41,359 bases of DNA from Planctomycetota bacterium (GTDB lineage: Bacteria; Planctomycetota; Planctomycetia; Isosphaerales; Isosphaeraceae), in contig JAQGHR010000049.1 of the NCBI GenBank assembly GCA_028291545.1, forward strand, positions 1 to 41,359, written 5' to 3'. Within the stretch, counting starts at the first letter, position 1; every line of letters begins with the position of its first letter. The notes below the pieces were generated by a model. It was not told the DNA's origin. It saw nothing but the letters and a program-made list of their open reading frames with translations, and did not search any database. Of the stretch, positions 8,762 to 19,074 are shown piece after piece. A program made the position numbers and the translations under genes.

Positions 8762-11391
8762 TTGGTATGAAAAAGCTTGCTCTGGATGAGTTCATGGATC
8801 AATGTGCGAACTCCCCCGCCGTTTTTCTGGGTCCGTTCCACGAGGTCGTCGATCTCCTCGCGGTCGCTGAACCCGAGATCCCGGCCCGTTCCGTAGATCG
8901 CGAGCTGTTGTGTGAGGTTCTTCAGGAGGACGGTCGAATCGGCGGCGAGCAGGGACCGAAATTCGTGGATGTCGCGGAATTTCCTCTGATCCGGCAGGAC
9001 GCCGGAAGCATCGACTGGCGGGCCGAGCTTGAAGCCGATCCCGATGAACGGATCGATGCTTCCGCGAGGCGCCGGGTCGCCCTGTCCGATGGAGCGATAG
9101 CGGGTGCGCTCGCCGCCGATGACGTCAAACGTCTCCAGCGCGAAGCCGGGCGGGTCGATCTTGGCATGGCAGGAGGCGCAGGAGGCATCGGAGCGATGCT
9201 TGGCCAGTTGCTCGCGAATGGTCGTGGCGCCCTGCACGTCGGGCTCGACCGCGGCGATATTGGGCGGCGGCGGTTCGGGGGGCTTGCCCAGGAGGCGTGC
9301 CATGACGAACGCGCCACGAGGCACGGGTGATGTGGTGGTCCCGTTGGCCGTGATCTTCAGGATCGAGGCCTGCGTCAGGAAACCGCCGCGCGGGCAGTCG
9401 GGCGGCAGGGTCACTCGACGGATCGCGGAGCCGTGGACGCCGGGAATGCCGTAATGGGTCGCCAGCTTCTCGTTGATCATCGCGAAGTCGGACTTCACGA
9501 GATAGCTCGCATCCAGGTCCCTGGCGATCAGCTCCCGGAAGTAGGCCCGCGTCTCGGCGACCATCGAGTCCTGCAAGTACGGGCTGAACTCGGGATACAG
9601 CTTGCGATCGGGATCGTTGGCGGCGATCTGGCGCAGACGGAGCCATTGGCCGAGGAAATCCTCGATGAACCGTTGCGATCTGGGATCGTTTAGCAATCGT
9701 TCGACCTGGTCGCGGAGCACGTTGGCCTCGCGCAGCTTGCCGGAGGCGGCCAGCTCCGTGAGGGTCTCGTCGGGCATCGAATTCCAGAGGAAATACGACA
9801 GACGGCAGGCCATGGCGTGGTCGTCAAGCGTGCCGGAGGGCTCCAGGTGATGGAGGAAGTCCGGGGAACAGAGCGCCGCGCGATACACCCACCGCATGGC
9901 CGTCTCAAAACAATCGCCGGCCTTCAGTCGTGCTGTCACCTGCTCCACATACTGGGCGCGTACGCTGTCCTCGACCGGCCGGCGAAACGCCCGGGGCAGG
10001 AACGTCGCGAGCAAGCGATCGGCATCGGCCGGGGGTTGCTCGCTGTGGACCGTCCAGAGGCCCGAGACGGGGTCGGGCCGGTTCGTCACGTGGACGATCT
10101 CTTGATTGAGTACCTTTCGCCTGGGGGCGCGAACCCCCTTCTGATCGGTCGGTTTGAGCTTGATCAGAGGAAGTTCGCCGAAGAGAACGCGGTGGCCCCG
10201 AGGTGGCCAGACGTCATGGAGGGGGCCTTCAATGTCGAGCCAATCGCAGGCGATGCCGGGGCCGGTGAAAGCCATGGCTCGGCCTTTGCGGTTGTAGTTC
10301 AGCGCGGGCGCGAGCGAGGCCGTGTTGAACCCGATCGTCTCCTTGAAGTTCAGCCAGGTCACGAATTCATGCATCTGCGCTTCAAGTGACGGCGCATCGT
10401 AATAACCCAGTACATAGCTCGGGTGTCCGCCTCCCCGGCCGTCCTCGCCGAGCTGGACCGCCGAGAGTCGCGCGGCCTCGATACCGCGGGCAGGCAAGAC
10501 CTTGCCTTGATCCCACTGGAAGCCCCAGAAGGACGCGCGAATCCGGTAACGGCCGGGATAGAGCGTGGCGAAGTCCAGGAAGTACGGATTGAACGATTCA
10601 TCCTCGTGGCGAAAGACGCCCACGCTGCTGCCGGTGTTGAACGAGCCGATCTGTTCGTGAGCTCCCTGGCCGATGTGGGGCTGGTCACCGGCCGGGGGAT
10701 AATTCGGATCGAGCCCCTTGTCTTTCAGCAGGACGGCGTCGCCGTTGCCAAGGATATGCCCGACATGCCGAGCGAGCGAGATCCGCTGCTTGAGCAGGGT
10801 CGGCGGCTTCGGCTGGGTGGCGATCGCGAGGTCAAGGGCGTGGTCGGCGGCCTCGACATACTTGGCCATGTTGACATGCGAGATGTCGAGCGCGTCGCTG
10901 TTCTTGTCGAAGCCGTGCGCCATGCCGTCCGCCGGAAGCCCACCCTGGAGGGCGATGCCGGGCAGGTCGAACAGGTCGCGCACCGTGTTCTCATACTCCG
11001 CGCGGGTCATCCGCCGCACGAGGGTCCGCCCGTCACGATCCAGCCGTGCGCGATCGGCCGCCGTGAGTGTTTGATTCAGCCATGTGGCGACGGATTTGAT
11101 TTCGGCGGCAGGCGGACGAGGCTGATTCCTGGGCGGCATCTCCCCGGAAGCGATCCTGTCATGGACTTTCACCCACCGCGCGAAGTTCTCCGGACTCGCG
11201 AACTCGGGCTTCAGGGCGGTCAGGTCGAGGCCGCCTTTGTGGGTCTCAGTGTCATGGCATTTGAGACAGTGGGCCTCGAAGAAGCCTCGCGTGGCCGCTT
11301 CGTCTGCCCGAGTTCGGGAAGACCCGGAGAGAACCAGGGCGCAGAGTGACCAGAGGAGGACCCGGGCGAGCGTGGGCGAGAGTTTGCTCAT
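8758..11391 (-). CDS. DUF1592-type planctomycete cytochrome c protein
   Basis: An 877-residue secreted multidomain protein. A signal peptide (about 5-29) is followed by a cytochrome site CLKCH (42-46), a DUF1587-like part (RRMTRAEYENTVRDLFDL), a DUF1595/DUF1592 middle (CRLSYFLWNSMPDETL), a DUF1588 region with a second heme-type motif CASCH, and a C-terminal DUF1585 segment (RDLGFSDREEIDDLV). The frame is open to 11598, but the ATG at 11391 overlaps the TGA of the upstream DUF1552 gene (ATGA) and starts directly at a signal peptide. DUF1552 and DUF1592 genes are habitual neighbours in planctomycetes. The biochemical role is not established; redox work on the cell surface is assumed from the heme sites. 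Confidence 0.93.
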   Translation of the reverse strand: MSKLSPTLARVLLWSLCALVLSGSSRTRADEAATRGFFEAHCLKCHDTETHKGGLDLTALKPEFASPENFARWVKVHDRIASGEMPPRNQPRPPAAEIKSVATWLNQTLTAADRARLDRDGRTLVRRMTRAEYENTVRDLFDLPGIALQGGLPADGMAHGFDKNSDALDISHVNMAKYVEAADHALDLAIATQPKPPTLLKQRISLARHVGHILGNGDAVLLKDKGLDPNYPPAGDQPHIGQGAHEQIGSFNTGSSVGVFRHEDESFNPYFLDFATLYPGRYRIRASFWGFQWDQGKVLPARGIEAARLSAVQLGEDGRGGGHPSYVLGYYDAPSLEAQMHEFVTWLNFKETIGFNTASLAPALNYNRKGRAMAFTGPGIACDWLDIEGPLHDVWPPRGHRVLFGELPLIKLKPTDQKGVRAPRRKVLNQEIVHVTNRPDPVSGLWTVHSEQPPADADRLLATFLPRAFRRPVEDSVRAQYVEQVTARLKAGDCFETAMRWVYRAALCSPDFLHHLEPSGTLDDHAMACRLSYFLWNSMPDETLTELAASGKLREANVLRDQVERLLNDPRSQRFIEDFLGQWLRLRQIAANDPDRKLYPEFSPYLQDSMVAETRAYFRELIARDLDASYLVKSDFAMINEKLATHYGIPGVHGSAIRRVTLPPDCPRGGFLTQASILKITANGTTTSPVPRGAFVMARLLGKPPEPPPPNIAAVEPDVQGATTIREQLAKHRSDASCASCHAKIDPPGFALETFDVIGGERTRYRSIGQGDPAPRGSIDPFIGIGFKLGPPVDASGVLPDQRKFRDIHEFRSLLAADSTVLLKNLTQQLAIYGTGRDLGFSDREEIDDLVERTQKNGGGVRTLIHELIQSKLFHTK

Positions 11392-12653
11392 GCCAGTTCC
11401 AGCCCCGTCATGGTCCCCTTGGAGGTGGAGAACTCGCCGGTTTCGATCCCCAGGCGCTGGAGCATGGAGAGGTAGAGGTTCGTCAGCGGATAATTGTTCT
11501 GCTTGTCGAAGGCGAGATGCTGGCCATGCTTGAAACCGCCGCCGGCGAGGAGCACGGGAAGGTTCACATTCGAATGGGAGTTCGCGCTGCCCATGCATGT
11601 GCCGTAAAGCACCATCGTGCGATCGAGGAGGGTCTGGCCCTCCTCCTTGGCTTCGGCGAGGCCCGAGAGGAAGCCCCCGAGCGCATCGAACTGGCCCTCC
11701 TCCTTCGAGCGCAGCTCCGCGATGACCTCGGGTCGCCCGCCGTGGTGAGTGATGTTGTGAATGACCGTGGTATCAATGAACAGGCTGATGAGCCGCGACG
11801 AGTCGGTCTCCAGCGCGAGCTTGATCACATCGAACATCAGGCGGGTCTTCTTGACGAATTCTCGCGCATCCTCGATATCTTCGGGCGGACGGGCGTCGAC
11901 CTTCGGTTTCGGCTTGTGCTCCCAGGCTTCCGAATTGTGCAGACGCTGCTCCAGGTCGCGGACTGAGGTGAAATATTGGTCCATGCGTTGCTGATCGGCC
12001 TTCGAGAGCGAGCGATTCAGCCGCCGGCTCTGGTCGCCGACGAAGTCGAGCATGCTCCGACCCTGTCGCAGGGCATCGACATTGGCATCGACCTCCTCGG
12101 GTTTCCCCTGCACGAACAATTTCTGAAAGAGCTTTCGCGGGCTGCGTTCCGGCGAGATCGGCGCGCCGCTGCGTGTGAAGCTCAGGGTCATCCCGCCTTC
12201 GCTGGTCATGGCCAGCGTGAGCGAGGGATAGCGGGTCGCGTTCCCGATGTGCTCGGCGGCATACTGGTCGAGCGAGACCCAGTTTCGGAAGCCGCCACGC
12301 TCCGGATGTGGCGTGCCGGTCAGGAAACACTTTTCCGCCGCGTGCGCCCCAGTAACGCCCGGGAGACTCACGCCCGAAAACACGGTGAGGTGCTTGCGAT
12401 GGGCGGCCAGTCGTTCCAGATACGGGCTGAGGGCGTAATCCTTGCCCGCCTGCTCCGGGAAGAAGAACTGGGGCAGGATGCCCATGTTCGTCTCGATCGC
12501 CACCATCCGCCGGGGGACCTTCGCCTGCGTCTCGCGCGCGGTAGCCGTACCGAAGACTGGTACCATCGCGTCCAGGAAGGGCAGGGCGACCGCCACGCCC
12601 GTACCTCGAAGGAAGGTGCGGCGCGACAGGGCGCGGGTAGGGCTATATTTCAT
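11388..12653 (-). CDS. DUF1552 domain protein with Tat signal
   Basis: A 421-residue protein starting with a twin-arginine signal (SRRTFLRGTG at about residues 9-18, then a hydrophobic stretch VAVALPFLDAM), which implies export of a folded protein. The remainder matches the DUF1552 family: NMGILPQFFFPEQAG near the N-terminus, a central helical stretch, and the C-terminal LPVLLAGGGFKHGQHLAFD. Longer frames begin at 12743 or at an internal ATG, but the ATG at 12653 puts the Tat motif at the normal distance; no strong ribosome site is seen before it. The stop overlaps the next gene's start by 4 bases. Function is uncharacterised; DUF1552 is the usual partner of DUF1592-type cytochromes. Confidence 0.92.
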   Translation of the reverse strand: MKYSPTRALSRRTFLRGTGVAVALPFLDAMVPVFGTATARETQAKVPRRMVAIETNMGILPQFFFPEQAGKDYALSPYLERLAAHRKHLTVFSGVSLPGVTGAHAAEKCFLTGTPHPERGGFRNWVSLDQYAAEHIGNATRYPSLTLAMTSEGGMTLSFTRSGAPISPERSPRKLFQKLFVQGKPEEVDANVDALRQGRSMLDFVGDQSRRLNRSLSKADQQRMDQYFTSVRDLEQRLHNSEAWEHKPKPKVDARPPEDIEDAREFVKKTRLMFDVIKLALETDSSRLISLFIDTTVIHNITHHGGRPEVIAELRSKEEGQFDALGGFLSGLAEAKEEGQTLLDRTMVLYGTCMGSANSHSNVNLPVLLAGGGFKHGQHLAFDKQNNYPLTNLYLSMLQRLGIETGEFSTSKGTMTGLELA

Positions 12654-12739
12654 GGGTGACGCCGGGTTGGTTTCTGGCGAGAGAACCTGGTCCATGCCAT
12701 GGCTTGCATGGAAGCCCACACCCCGAATGTCGTTGCCAA

Positions 12740-14170
12740 TCACCGTTGTGTCAACCCGGAACTTCCCAATCCGGGCGGTTTGATCTTGGGGTCGCGGTCG
12801 CCCTCCGGCAGATCACCTTGTGCCTTTTTCGCGGACCGGTCATCGCGGTGCGGGCTCGTCTGGGCGGTCACGCGGCGGAATTCCGCGAGGTAGGTGCCCG
12901 AGTTCGGCCTCGTGGCGAACTCGGCGGGCCGGGCCTTGGTGGGCATCCCGTAGCAGAGCTTGAGGGTGTCGCCGTCCACCTGGAAGATCCCCCTCTGGGT
13001 CAGGCCCTTGTAGACCCCGGAAGTCGGGGTGAGGTCGATCTCGTGCGGCACCTTCGACGTGTCTACCCGGACCCTTCCCACTCCGCTGCCCAGGCCCCGT
13101 GGCCCATAGGGGGGCAATTGGGCGAAGCTGTAGGACGTGTCGTCGATCAGAAGTTCCGTCTTTTCGACCGCCTCGGCGGGGTCGGGCTTGCCGTCGATCA
13201 TGAAGCGGGTGGCCTGCCACCGACCGCGCAATGCATCCTCGGCCCGCGCCGCTGGTTGGATCTCCGGCGATTTCTCGGCGTGTCTGACGGACCCGCGCTC
13301 CCGGGCCGGGAGGCTCGACACGAAGAGGCCGCCCGACAGGCAAGCGACGGCCAGGACCGCCAGCGCAACGACCTTCAACTTGGAGAGAAGCATGGCCTTC
13401 AGCACTCCTTCCGCGAGGGAGGCGACACCGGCCGTGACCAGGCCCGACGCCGCGCGTTTGATCGAGAACTCAACTGCCGCCGTTGCTGATGAACGGACCA
13501 GGGCCGCCGGCATCGTCGCCCCGGACGCATCCCCGGCCCGCTGTATCGCGAGCGCGCCGACCGAGAGGGAGAGGCCACGACGGGTCAGCCGCTCCGCGAG
13601 CATCGCCCTGGCCCTCCAGAGTCGGCCCGAGAGCGTCCCCACCGGGCAGCCGACTCGACGTGCGGCGTCCTCCTGGGTCGCACCCTCCAGGTCGCACAGC
13701 ACGATCGGAATACGGTATTTCTGGGGGAGCCGTGCCAACTCCAGGTCCAGCAACGGCAACCGATCATCCGGGGGACGGGGAGTCGCTCCGGGGTCCGGCA
13801 TCTCGGTCACGGTCCGTTCCCGCATTTGCCGCCGGGCTCTCGTCCCTTTGGCTTTCAGGGCTGTCCGGCACGCCACGCCGAAGAGCCAGTTGGCCACCAT
13901 GTCCCGAGGCACGACTGCGCCGGCGCGGCGGGCGAGGACGAGAAACGTCGCCTGGAACGCGTCCTGCGCGTCGTGGTGATTGCCCAGGGCGCGGAGGCAC
14001 ACGCCCCAGACCATCGGCCCGTGTCGCACGACGAGGGCCTCGAACGCCGCACCATCCCTGCTGGCGAGGAACCGTTCCAGCAGTTGCCCGTCCGGGAGCC
14101 CGGTGATCGTCCCGAAGTCGAGAAGCATCTGGAGGTCCCGGATCGCCGCGGCCGTCTCGCCGGTCTTCAT
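12740..14170 (-). CDS. Membrane-tethered ECF sigma factor with C-terminal TIGR03067-type domain
   Basis: A 476-residue protein. Sigma region 2 (about 30-110, ALGNHHDAQDAFQATFLVLA) and region 4 (138-195, ATQEDAARRVGCPVGTLSGR) are intact. A low-complexity linker leads to one membrane helix (about 264-286), then a domain at 311-434 with LRGRWQATRFMIDGKP, VPHEIDLTP and GDTLKLCYG, the pattern of the planctomycete TIGR03067 domain. That domain would lie outside the membrane, so signal sensing and sigma activity may be joined in one chain. The start at 14170 has GAGGGG ten bases upstream; an in-frame ATG at 14209 is an alternative. It precedes the DUF1552 gene by 86 bases on the same strand and may control that cluster (inference). 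Confidence 0.9.
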   Translation of the reverse strand: MKTGETAAAIRDLQMLLDFGTITGLPDGQLLERFLASRDGAAFEALVVRHGPMVWGVCLRALGNHHDAQDAFQATFLVLARRAGAVVPRDMVANWLFGVACRTALKAKGTRARRQMRERTVTEMPDPGATPRPPDDRLPLLDLELARLPQKYRIPIVLCDLEGATQEDAARRVGCPVGTLSGRLWRARAMLAERLTRRGLSLSVGALAIQRAGDASGATMPAALVRSSATAAVEFSIKRAASGLVTAGVASLAEGVLKAMLLSKLKVVALAVLAVACLSGGLFVSSLPARERGSVRHAEKSPEIQPAARAEDALRGRWQATRFMIDGKPDPAEAVEKTELLIDDTSYSFAQLPPYGPRGLGSGVGRVRVDTSKVPHEIDLTPTSGVYKGLTQRGIFQVDGDTLKLCYGMPTKARPAEFATRPNSGTYLAEFRRVTAQTSPHRDDRSAKKAQGDLPEGDRDPKIKPPGLGSSGLTQR

Positions 14171-14298
14171 GATCGCAACGCCCCTCGACCTCGGGTCGCT
14201 CTCCGTCAAGATCTATTGCCCGGTCGGCCTCGGTTCCCTACGCCATTTTCTCGATCGGTGAGAGAATCGGGCGAGCTTCGGTTGAATCGCTCGAACGA

Positions 14299-15078
14299 TC
14301 ACGGCTTCCGTGCCCTGGTGGCGAGGAACGTCGGGATGCGCTCAGCGACGACGGAATCCGCGGCGATGTCGTCGTAATAGCCCGTGAGGACGAACCCGGC
14401 GGCGATCTGGCCCCCGATCAGGTCGTCGAGCGTGTGCCCGAACTCCAGCGGTTCGTCCTTCTCGGCAAGGCGAGCCCGCTCCTCGCCGGTGAGGTCGGCG
14501 AGATCGGAGTACGGTATGCTGTGAGCGACCCGGAACTCGTCCCGCTCCAGCGCGAAATAGTCGAAGATGTAATGGACCGGGTTCATCATCCCTGACACGA
14601 GCGAACCCCCCGATCGCAGCACCCGGAATGCCTCCCTCCAGACCGGCTTCACGTCCGGGACGAAGAGGTTCGAGACCGGGTGGACGATCAGGTCGAACGA
14701 TTCGGAGGGGAACGCGGACAGGTCGGCCATGTCGCCCTGGACGGTTTCCAGGCTCAGACGTTCCCGCTCGGCGACGACGCGGTCCTGGGCAAGCTGGTTG
14801 GGGCTGTTGTCGAACACCGTGACCCGGGCGCCGGCCGCGGCGAGGATCGGCCCCTGCTGCCCACCACCGCCGGCGAGGCAGAGGACATCGAGTCCCTCCA
14901 GGGGCGGGAACCAATCGGCTGGCACGGCCCTGGCGGGTGTCACGATGATCGACCAGTCGCCGCGCCGGGCTCGCGCGATCTCGTCAGGCCCGACCGGTAA
15001 AGTCCACGGGTTGCCCCTCTCGACCTGGCGATTCCAGGCGTGGCGGTTGTAATCGACGATGTCCTTGGGCTCGTCCAC
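14299..15078 (-). CDS. Class I SAM-dependent methyltransferase
   Basis: A 259-residue enzyme. The SAM-binding glycine motif is [14 protein letters not shown] (64-77), with an acidic residue at the end of beta-2 (VTVFD, Asp90) and VQGDMADL as the next motif. [17 protein letters not shown] is the usual post-II strand. The frame runs upstream to 15360, but its first 94 residues look non-coding. The GTG at 15078 begins a typical N-terminus ([18 protein letters not shown]) and leaves 191 bases to the divergent HD gene, room for both promoters. The methyl acceptor is unknown; the family resembles uncharacterised small-molecule methyltransferases. Confidence 0.88.
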   Translation of the reverse strand: MDEPKDIVDYNRHAWNRQVERGNPWTLPVGPDEIARARRGDWSIIVTPARAVPADWFPPLEGLDVLCLAGGGGQQGPILAAAGARVTVFDNSPNQLAQDRVVAERERLSLETVQGDMADLSAFPSESFDLIVHPVSNLFVPDVKPVWREAFRVLRSGGSLVSGMMNPVHYIFDYFALERDEFRVAHSIPYSDLADLTGEERARLAEKDEPLEFGHTLDDLIGGQIAAGFVLTGYYDDIAADSVVAERIPTFLATRARKP

Positions 15079-15269
15079 GGGCCTTGCTTCCCCCGGGTAC
15101 GCAGTTGGGCGATCCACAAACGGATGGCCGGCGAGTCTGTGGTCCGGCCTTCGAGGTTTACCACGGACGGACGCGTCCCACCATTCTGCGGTTTCGTTAC
15201 CATGGAGGACCAGCTCATCCGGATCCGACACCTTGATCGCGACCCGGGGGCGGTGCCAGGAGAGAACCG

Positions 15270-15800
15270 ATGGCATCGAACCTTTCCGCGATCCTGCGCG
15301 CCGTCCTTGAAGACTATCCTCTCCCCTGGCATGGCGACCACGGCGTCGCCCACTGGGCAAGGGTCCTGGAAAACGGTCTTCGACTGGCGGAGGAGACCGG
15401 TGCCAACGTCGAGGTCGTCCGACTCTTCGCCGTGCTTCACGACTCCCGGAGGGTCAGCGAGGCTGGCGATCCCGATCACGGCCCCCGTGCCGCTGAATTC
15501 GCACGATCGCTCCGTGGCCACTCGTTCGACCTGTCCGATCACGAGTTCCGCTTGCTCAGCCGCGCCTGCGCCGGTCACACGCACGAGCGGACCCACCCCG
15601 ATCTCACGATTCAGACGTGCTGGGACGCCGACGGCCTCGATCTCGGCCGCGTCGGCATAACCCCCCATCCCGCCCGTCTCTGCACTTCGGTGGCCAGGCG
15701 CCCCGACGTGATCCGCTGGGCCGACGGCCGTGCGAGGTTCTGGGTCGTCCCCGGGTTCGTGGAGGACGATTGGGGTATCGAGCTGGCCACATCCGGTTAG
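15270..15800 (+). CDS. HD-domain protein (putative phosphohydrolase)
   Basis: A 176-residue protein with the metal ligands of an HD domain: His24/His28 in GDHGVAHW, the HD pair His57-Asp58 in [10 protein letters not shown], further His residues in [10 protein letters not shown], and a C-terminal Asp in [11 protein letters not shown]. It is short and stand-alone with no nucleotide-binding partner domain. HD enzymes cleave phosphate mono- or diesters, often of nucleotides, but the substrate cannot be told. The ATG at 15270 has AGGAGAG about five bases upstream. It is divergent from the methyltransferase and convergent with the hypothetical gene at 15892, with a strong hairpin between. Confidence 0.85.
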   Translation: MASNLSAILRAVLEDYPLPWHGDHGVAHWARVLENGLRLAEETGANVEVVRLFAVLHDSRRVSEAGDPDHGPRAAEFARSLRGHSFDLSDHEFRLLSRACAGHTHERTHPDLTIQTCWDADGLDLGRVGITPHPARLCTSVARRPDVIRWADGRARFWVVPGFVEDDWGIELATSG

Positions 15801-15851
15801 CGGAAATACGGTCCACGTCGTCTCCGCGAACTTCCTCATCCAGGTCATCGA

Positions 15852-15883
15852 GACTCGACCGGGGGTGGAGGCCCGGTCGAGTC
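15852..15883. terminator. Hairpin between convergent genes
   Basis: A perfect 12-bp inverted repeat (arms 15852-15863 and 15872-15883, 8-base loop) sits in the 91-base gap between two convergent stops at 15800 and 15892. There is no T-run on either side, so it may act as a bidirectional terminator or simply as an RNA 3'-end stabiliser. Confidence 0.55.
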
Positions 15884-15891
15884 GATCGCGA

Positions 15892-16701
15892 TCAATCCAG
15901 GAAGGCGACGTTGCGCATCGCTTTGGACTGATTCTCGGTGTTCATCAAGACCCGATGCCAGCCGTGCAGGGTGATGGTGCGGTGGTCGGCGTGCCGGACC
16001 CGGCCCCGGACGTAGACCTCGGCGTTCCGCCGCATGACGCGCCAGCCCCAGTTCTTCGCCTCGGGCTGCGTTTCCAGCAGCTTCCGATGGGCTGCCTCGT
16101 CGATTCCGCTGGGGCGCTGACGGCAGACGTGGACGGTCTCGCCGCCGGTTCGGTAGCAGAAGTCCATCCAGTGCGGCTTGCCGCCATTTCCCCGGGTGAT
16201 CGGCTCGTCGCGCAGGACCAGCTTCTCATCCACCGTCAGGTCCGGGGCGGGGAGGAAGAACCACTCGCCCTGGCGGCGGTAGGCGGCATTCTTGCGCCGG
16301 TTGCCGGCGTTGGCACGCAGCCCCTTGCGGGCCTGGGCCGCCCGGACTTCGAAGGGCTTCAGCGCCTCCTTGGCGGCCCGCACCGTGCCCACTGGGGCGG
16401 CCTCGGGGACGGCGGCCACGAACCAGTGCCGCTCGTCGTGGCCGCAGAGGAATTTCGACTTCTCGCCCCGTTCTCGGACCATCAGCAGCAGGTGGCGGTC
16501 GCCGGGCTGCACGTCCAGCACTTCCACCTCGGCCTCGGCGTCCGGGCGCCGGATCACTTCGAAGAACTCGCCCCTGCGGTCGCTCCGCACGTCGAGGGCG
16601 ATGGGGACGCCGGTTCGATTCCGGCGGCCCAAGCCGTCGGAGACCTTGAGGCGGGCACCGATTCGGGCGAACTTGGCTTCGAGGATGTCGTGGTCGATCA
16701 T
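15892..16701 (-). CDS. Conserved hypothetical protein, function unknown
   Basis: I do not recognise a named domain in this 269-residue protein. It is soluble, basic and without signal peptide or membrane helices. Notable stretches are EVLDVQPGDRHLLLMVRE, KSKFLCGHDERHWFVAAVPE, HWMDFCYRTGGETVHVC and a C-terminal VRHADHRTITLHGWHRVLMN, which look conserved rather than random. The start at 16701 is supported by CAGGAG eight bases upstream; the frame is open to 16740. It stands alone, convergent with the HD gene and divergent from the ADP-ribosylglycohydrolase gene. From general familiarity I think similar proteins occur in other planctomycetes, including mobile regions, but this needs a search. 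Confidence 0.7.
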   Translation of the reverse strand: MIDHDILEAKFARIGARLKVSDGLGRRNRTGVPIALDVRSDRRGEFFEVIRRPDAEAEVEVLDVQPGDRHLLLMVRERGEKSKFLCGHDERHWFVAAVPEAAPVGTVRAAKEALKPFEVRAAQARKGLRANAGNRRKNAAYRRQGEWFFLPAPDLTVDEKLVLRDEPITRGNGGKPHWMDFCYRTGGETVHVCRQRPSGIDEAAHRKLLETQPEAKNWGWRVMRRNAEVYVRGRVRHADHRTITLHGWHRVLMNTENQSKAMRNVAFLD

Positions 16702-16975
16702 GGGCGTGACTCCTGATGTCTGGATGAGTTTGTGACACACCGAGCGCCGCCGAGGTTCACCAGATAAGGCCTCGTCCGCCCGGACTGGCGGACTTCGAGG
16801 GCGTGACGTTGGCCACGAGCCCCCGGTTCATCTATGGATCGACTCGTCGCTCATGCGGAGCGATTGCACGTCCCCGGTCGCCACGGCGATCCGCGAATGG
16901 GTGGTCCTAATCCTGTGACAATTGTAATATGATGAAAGTTGCCGTCCTCTTCCCCAACCTCTTGAGCGCCCCCGT

Positions 16976-17807
<832 letters not shown>

Positions 17808-17818
<11 letters not shown>

Positions 17819-18029
17819 GTCCGGCCTGCCCGGCGACCTCATCGCCCTCATCCACGACGGGCCGTTTGGGCCGACTCATCTGAGAGGCCTGGCCGGCTGC
17901 CTGGCGAACGTCAGGGAGGGACGATTGTCCCCGATCCCGAGCTATTCACTGTCGGCGGCGTTGCTGCGAAATCTGGCCCTCTACCCGGTCGTCCTCGGGC
18001 ACGGCTTCCGAAGGCTCCTTCCGTTCTGA
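17808..18029 (+). pseudogene. Out-of-frame C-terminal remainder of the ADP-ribosylglycohydrolase
   Basis: Read one base out of phase with the gene before it, this stretch encodes 73 residues beginning LHGESGLPGDL and containing HDGPFGPTHLRGLA. This matches what normally follows GGDSDTI in this enzyme family. It has no ribosome site of its own, and its first codons overlap the end of the upstream frame, so it is the severed tail rather than a separate gene. Removing one base around 17807 would join both parts (…GWLGALHGES…). Confidence 0.7.
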
Positions 18030-18153
18030 GCTGCTGACAGATGCGGCGGGACATGCCGCTCGTATGCCCAAGCCTCCAGCCGTGGGCTTATGGCTCACCG
18101 GCGGCCGGGCGAGGGAATCCCGTCCTGAATCGCCGGTGCGCCGCCACTCGAAC

Positions 18154-18993
18154 CTAAAAGGCCTGGCCACTGGTCTTACGTGCCTTCTCGAAGAATTCAA
18201 CGATCGGACCTGGGTCGCTCAGTCCGTGCGGGTGGTGGTCCTGACCTGGCTTGACGATCCGCTCCACAGGCCCGCTCAGGGCCTTGATGCGGTCGTACAC
18301 GATCTCGGAGTTCTCCCTGTGCGGGACCACCTGATCGCTATCTCCGTAGACCAGCAGGATCGGGACCTTCGCCCTGGCGATGGGTCCCAGGCGCTCCACC
18401 GGGTTGAGCCTGGACGTGATCGCCTCCCGGTCGTCCTTGAACTCGTACGCGTTCAGGAGCTTGGCCCACTCCTCGGGCGAGCCTTTGCCCGCCCCGAGCC
18501 CCTTCGGCTTGCCGCCCGGCCAGCTTCGGAAGTCGCACACGCCGTTGTCGAGGTAGACGAGAAGGGTCTTGTCCGGGTGTGTGGCGGCCCAGGCCAGACA
18601 GTAGAGCGCCCCCCGGCTCAGGCCGATGAGGCCGGGCTTCGGGCTCAACTGGTGTTCCTTGACGAGCAGGTCGTAGAACTTCTCCCAGCGAGCCATCGCC
18701 CTGGGCGAGCCGAACTGGTCGGGTACCGCGACGTAGGCCAGGTGCCAGCCCGCCTTCACCAGAGCGATGTCGGCGTTTGGGAAGGCCCCGAAGAATTCGC
18801 CGCGCCAGGCCCAGGGCCGGCCCGGCAGCGGCTTGGCGGGCTCGACGACGGTCACGTCAGCCCCGTCTACCCGGAAGTCGTGCCGGACGAAACCCTCCCA
18901 TCGGCTCGCTGTGCCCGGAAACGGCCTGGGATCATCGGCTCGGGCGGACGAGCTGGCGGCGAGGACGCCGAGGATAAACACAAGGATTCTCAT
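18154..18993 (-). CDS. Secreted alpha/beta hydrolase
   Basis: A 279-residue exported hydrolase. A signal peptide spans about 1-19 (MRILVFILGVLAASSSARA). The nucleophile elbow is GLSRG (Ser126); the acid is probably Asp218 or Asp220 in YGDSDQVVP, and the base a His within DHHPHG (253-257). The strand before the elbow (KPGLIGLS) and the product length fit a single-domain alpha/beta hydrolase. The frame is open to 19035; the ATG at 18993 places the signal peptide at the N-terminus. The substrate is unknown; esterase or deacetylase activity is plausible. It converges on the tail of the ADP-ribosylglycohydrolase gene with 124 bases between. Confidence 0.88.
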   Translation of the reverse strand: MRILVFILGVLAASSSARADDPRPFPGTASRWEGFVRHDFRVDGADVTVVEPAKPLPGRPWAWRGEFFGAFPNADIALVKAGWHLAYVAVPDQFGSPRAMARWEKFYDLLVKEHQLSPKPGLIGLSRGALYCLAWAATHPDKTLLVYLDNGVCDFRSWPGGKPKGLGAGKGSPEEWAKLLNAYEFKDDREAITSRLNPVERLGPIARAKVPILLVYGDSDQVVPHRENSEIVYDRIKALSGPVERIVKPGQDHHPHGLSDPGPIVEFFEKARKTSGQAF

Positions 18994-19074
18994 CGGACAC
19001 GCCTCGCTCGGACTCTGTGTTGATGACGACCCCACGCAGGGCCGCCTGCGGGGTGAATGATATCGTGTCCGTCG

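Noticed and set aside
16796..16930. 32-residue frame MDRLVAHAERL... and an AT-rich element upstream of the ADP-ribosylglycohydrolase gene
   Set aside because: No ribosome site; the AT-rich TAATAT lacks a matching -35, so no promoter or gene is claimed.
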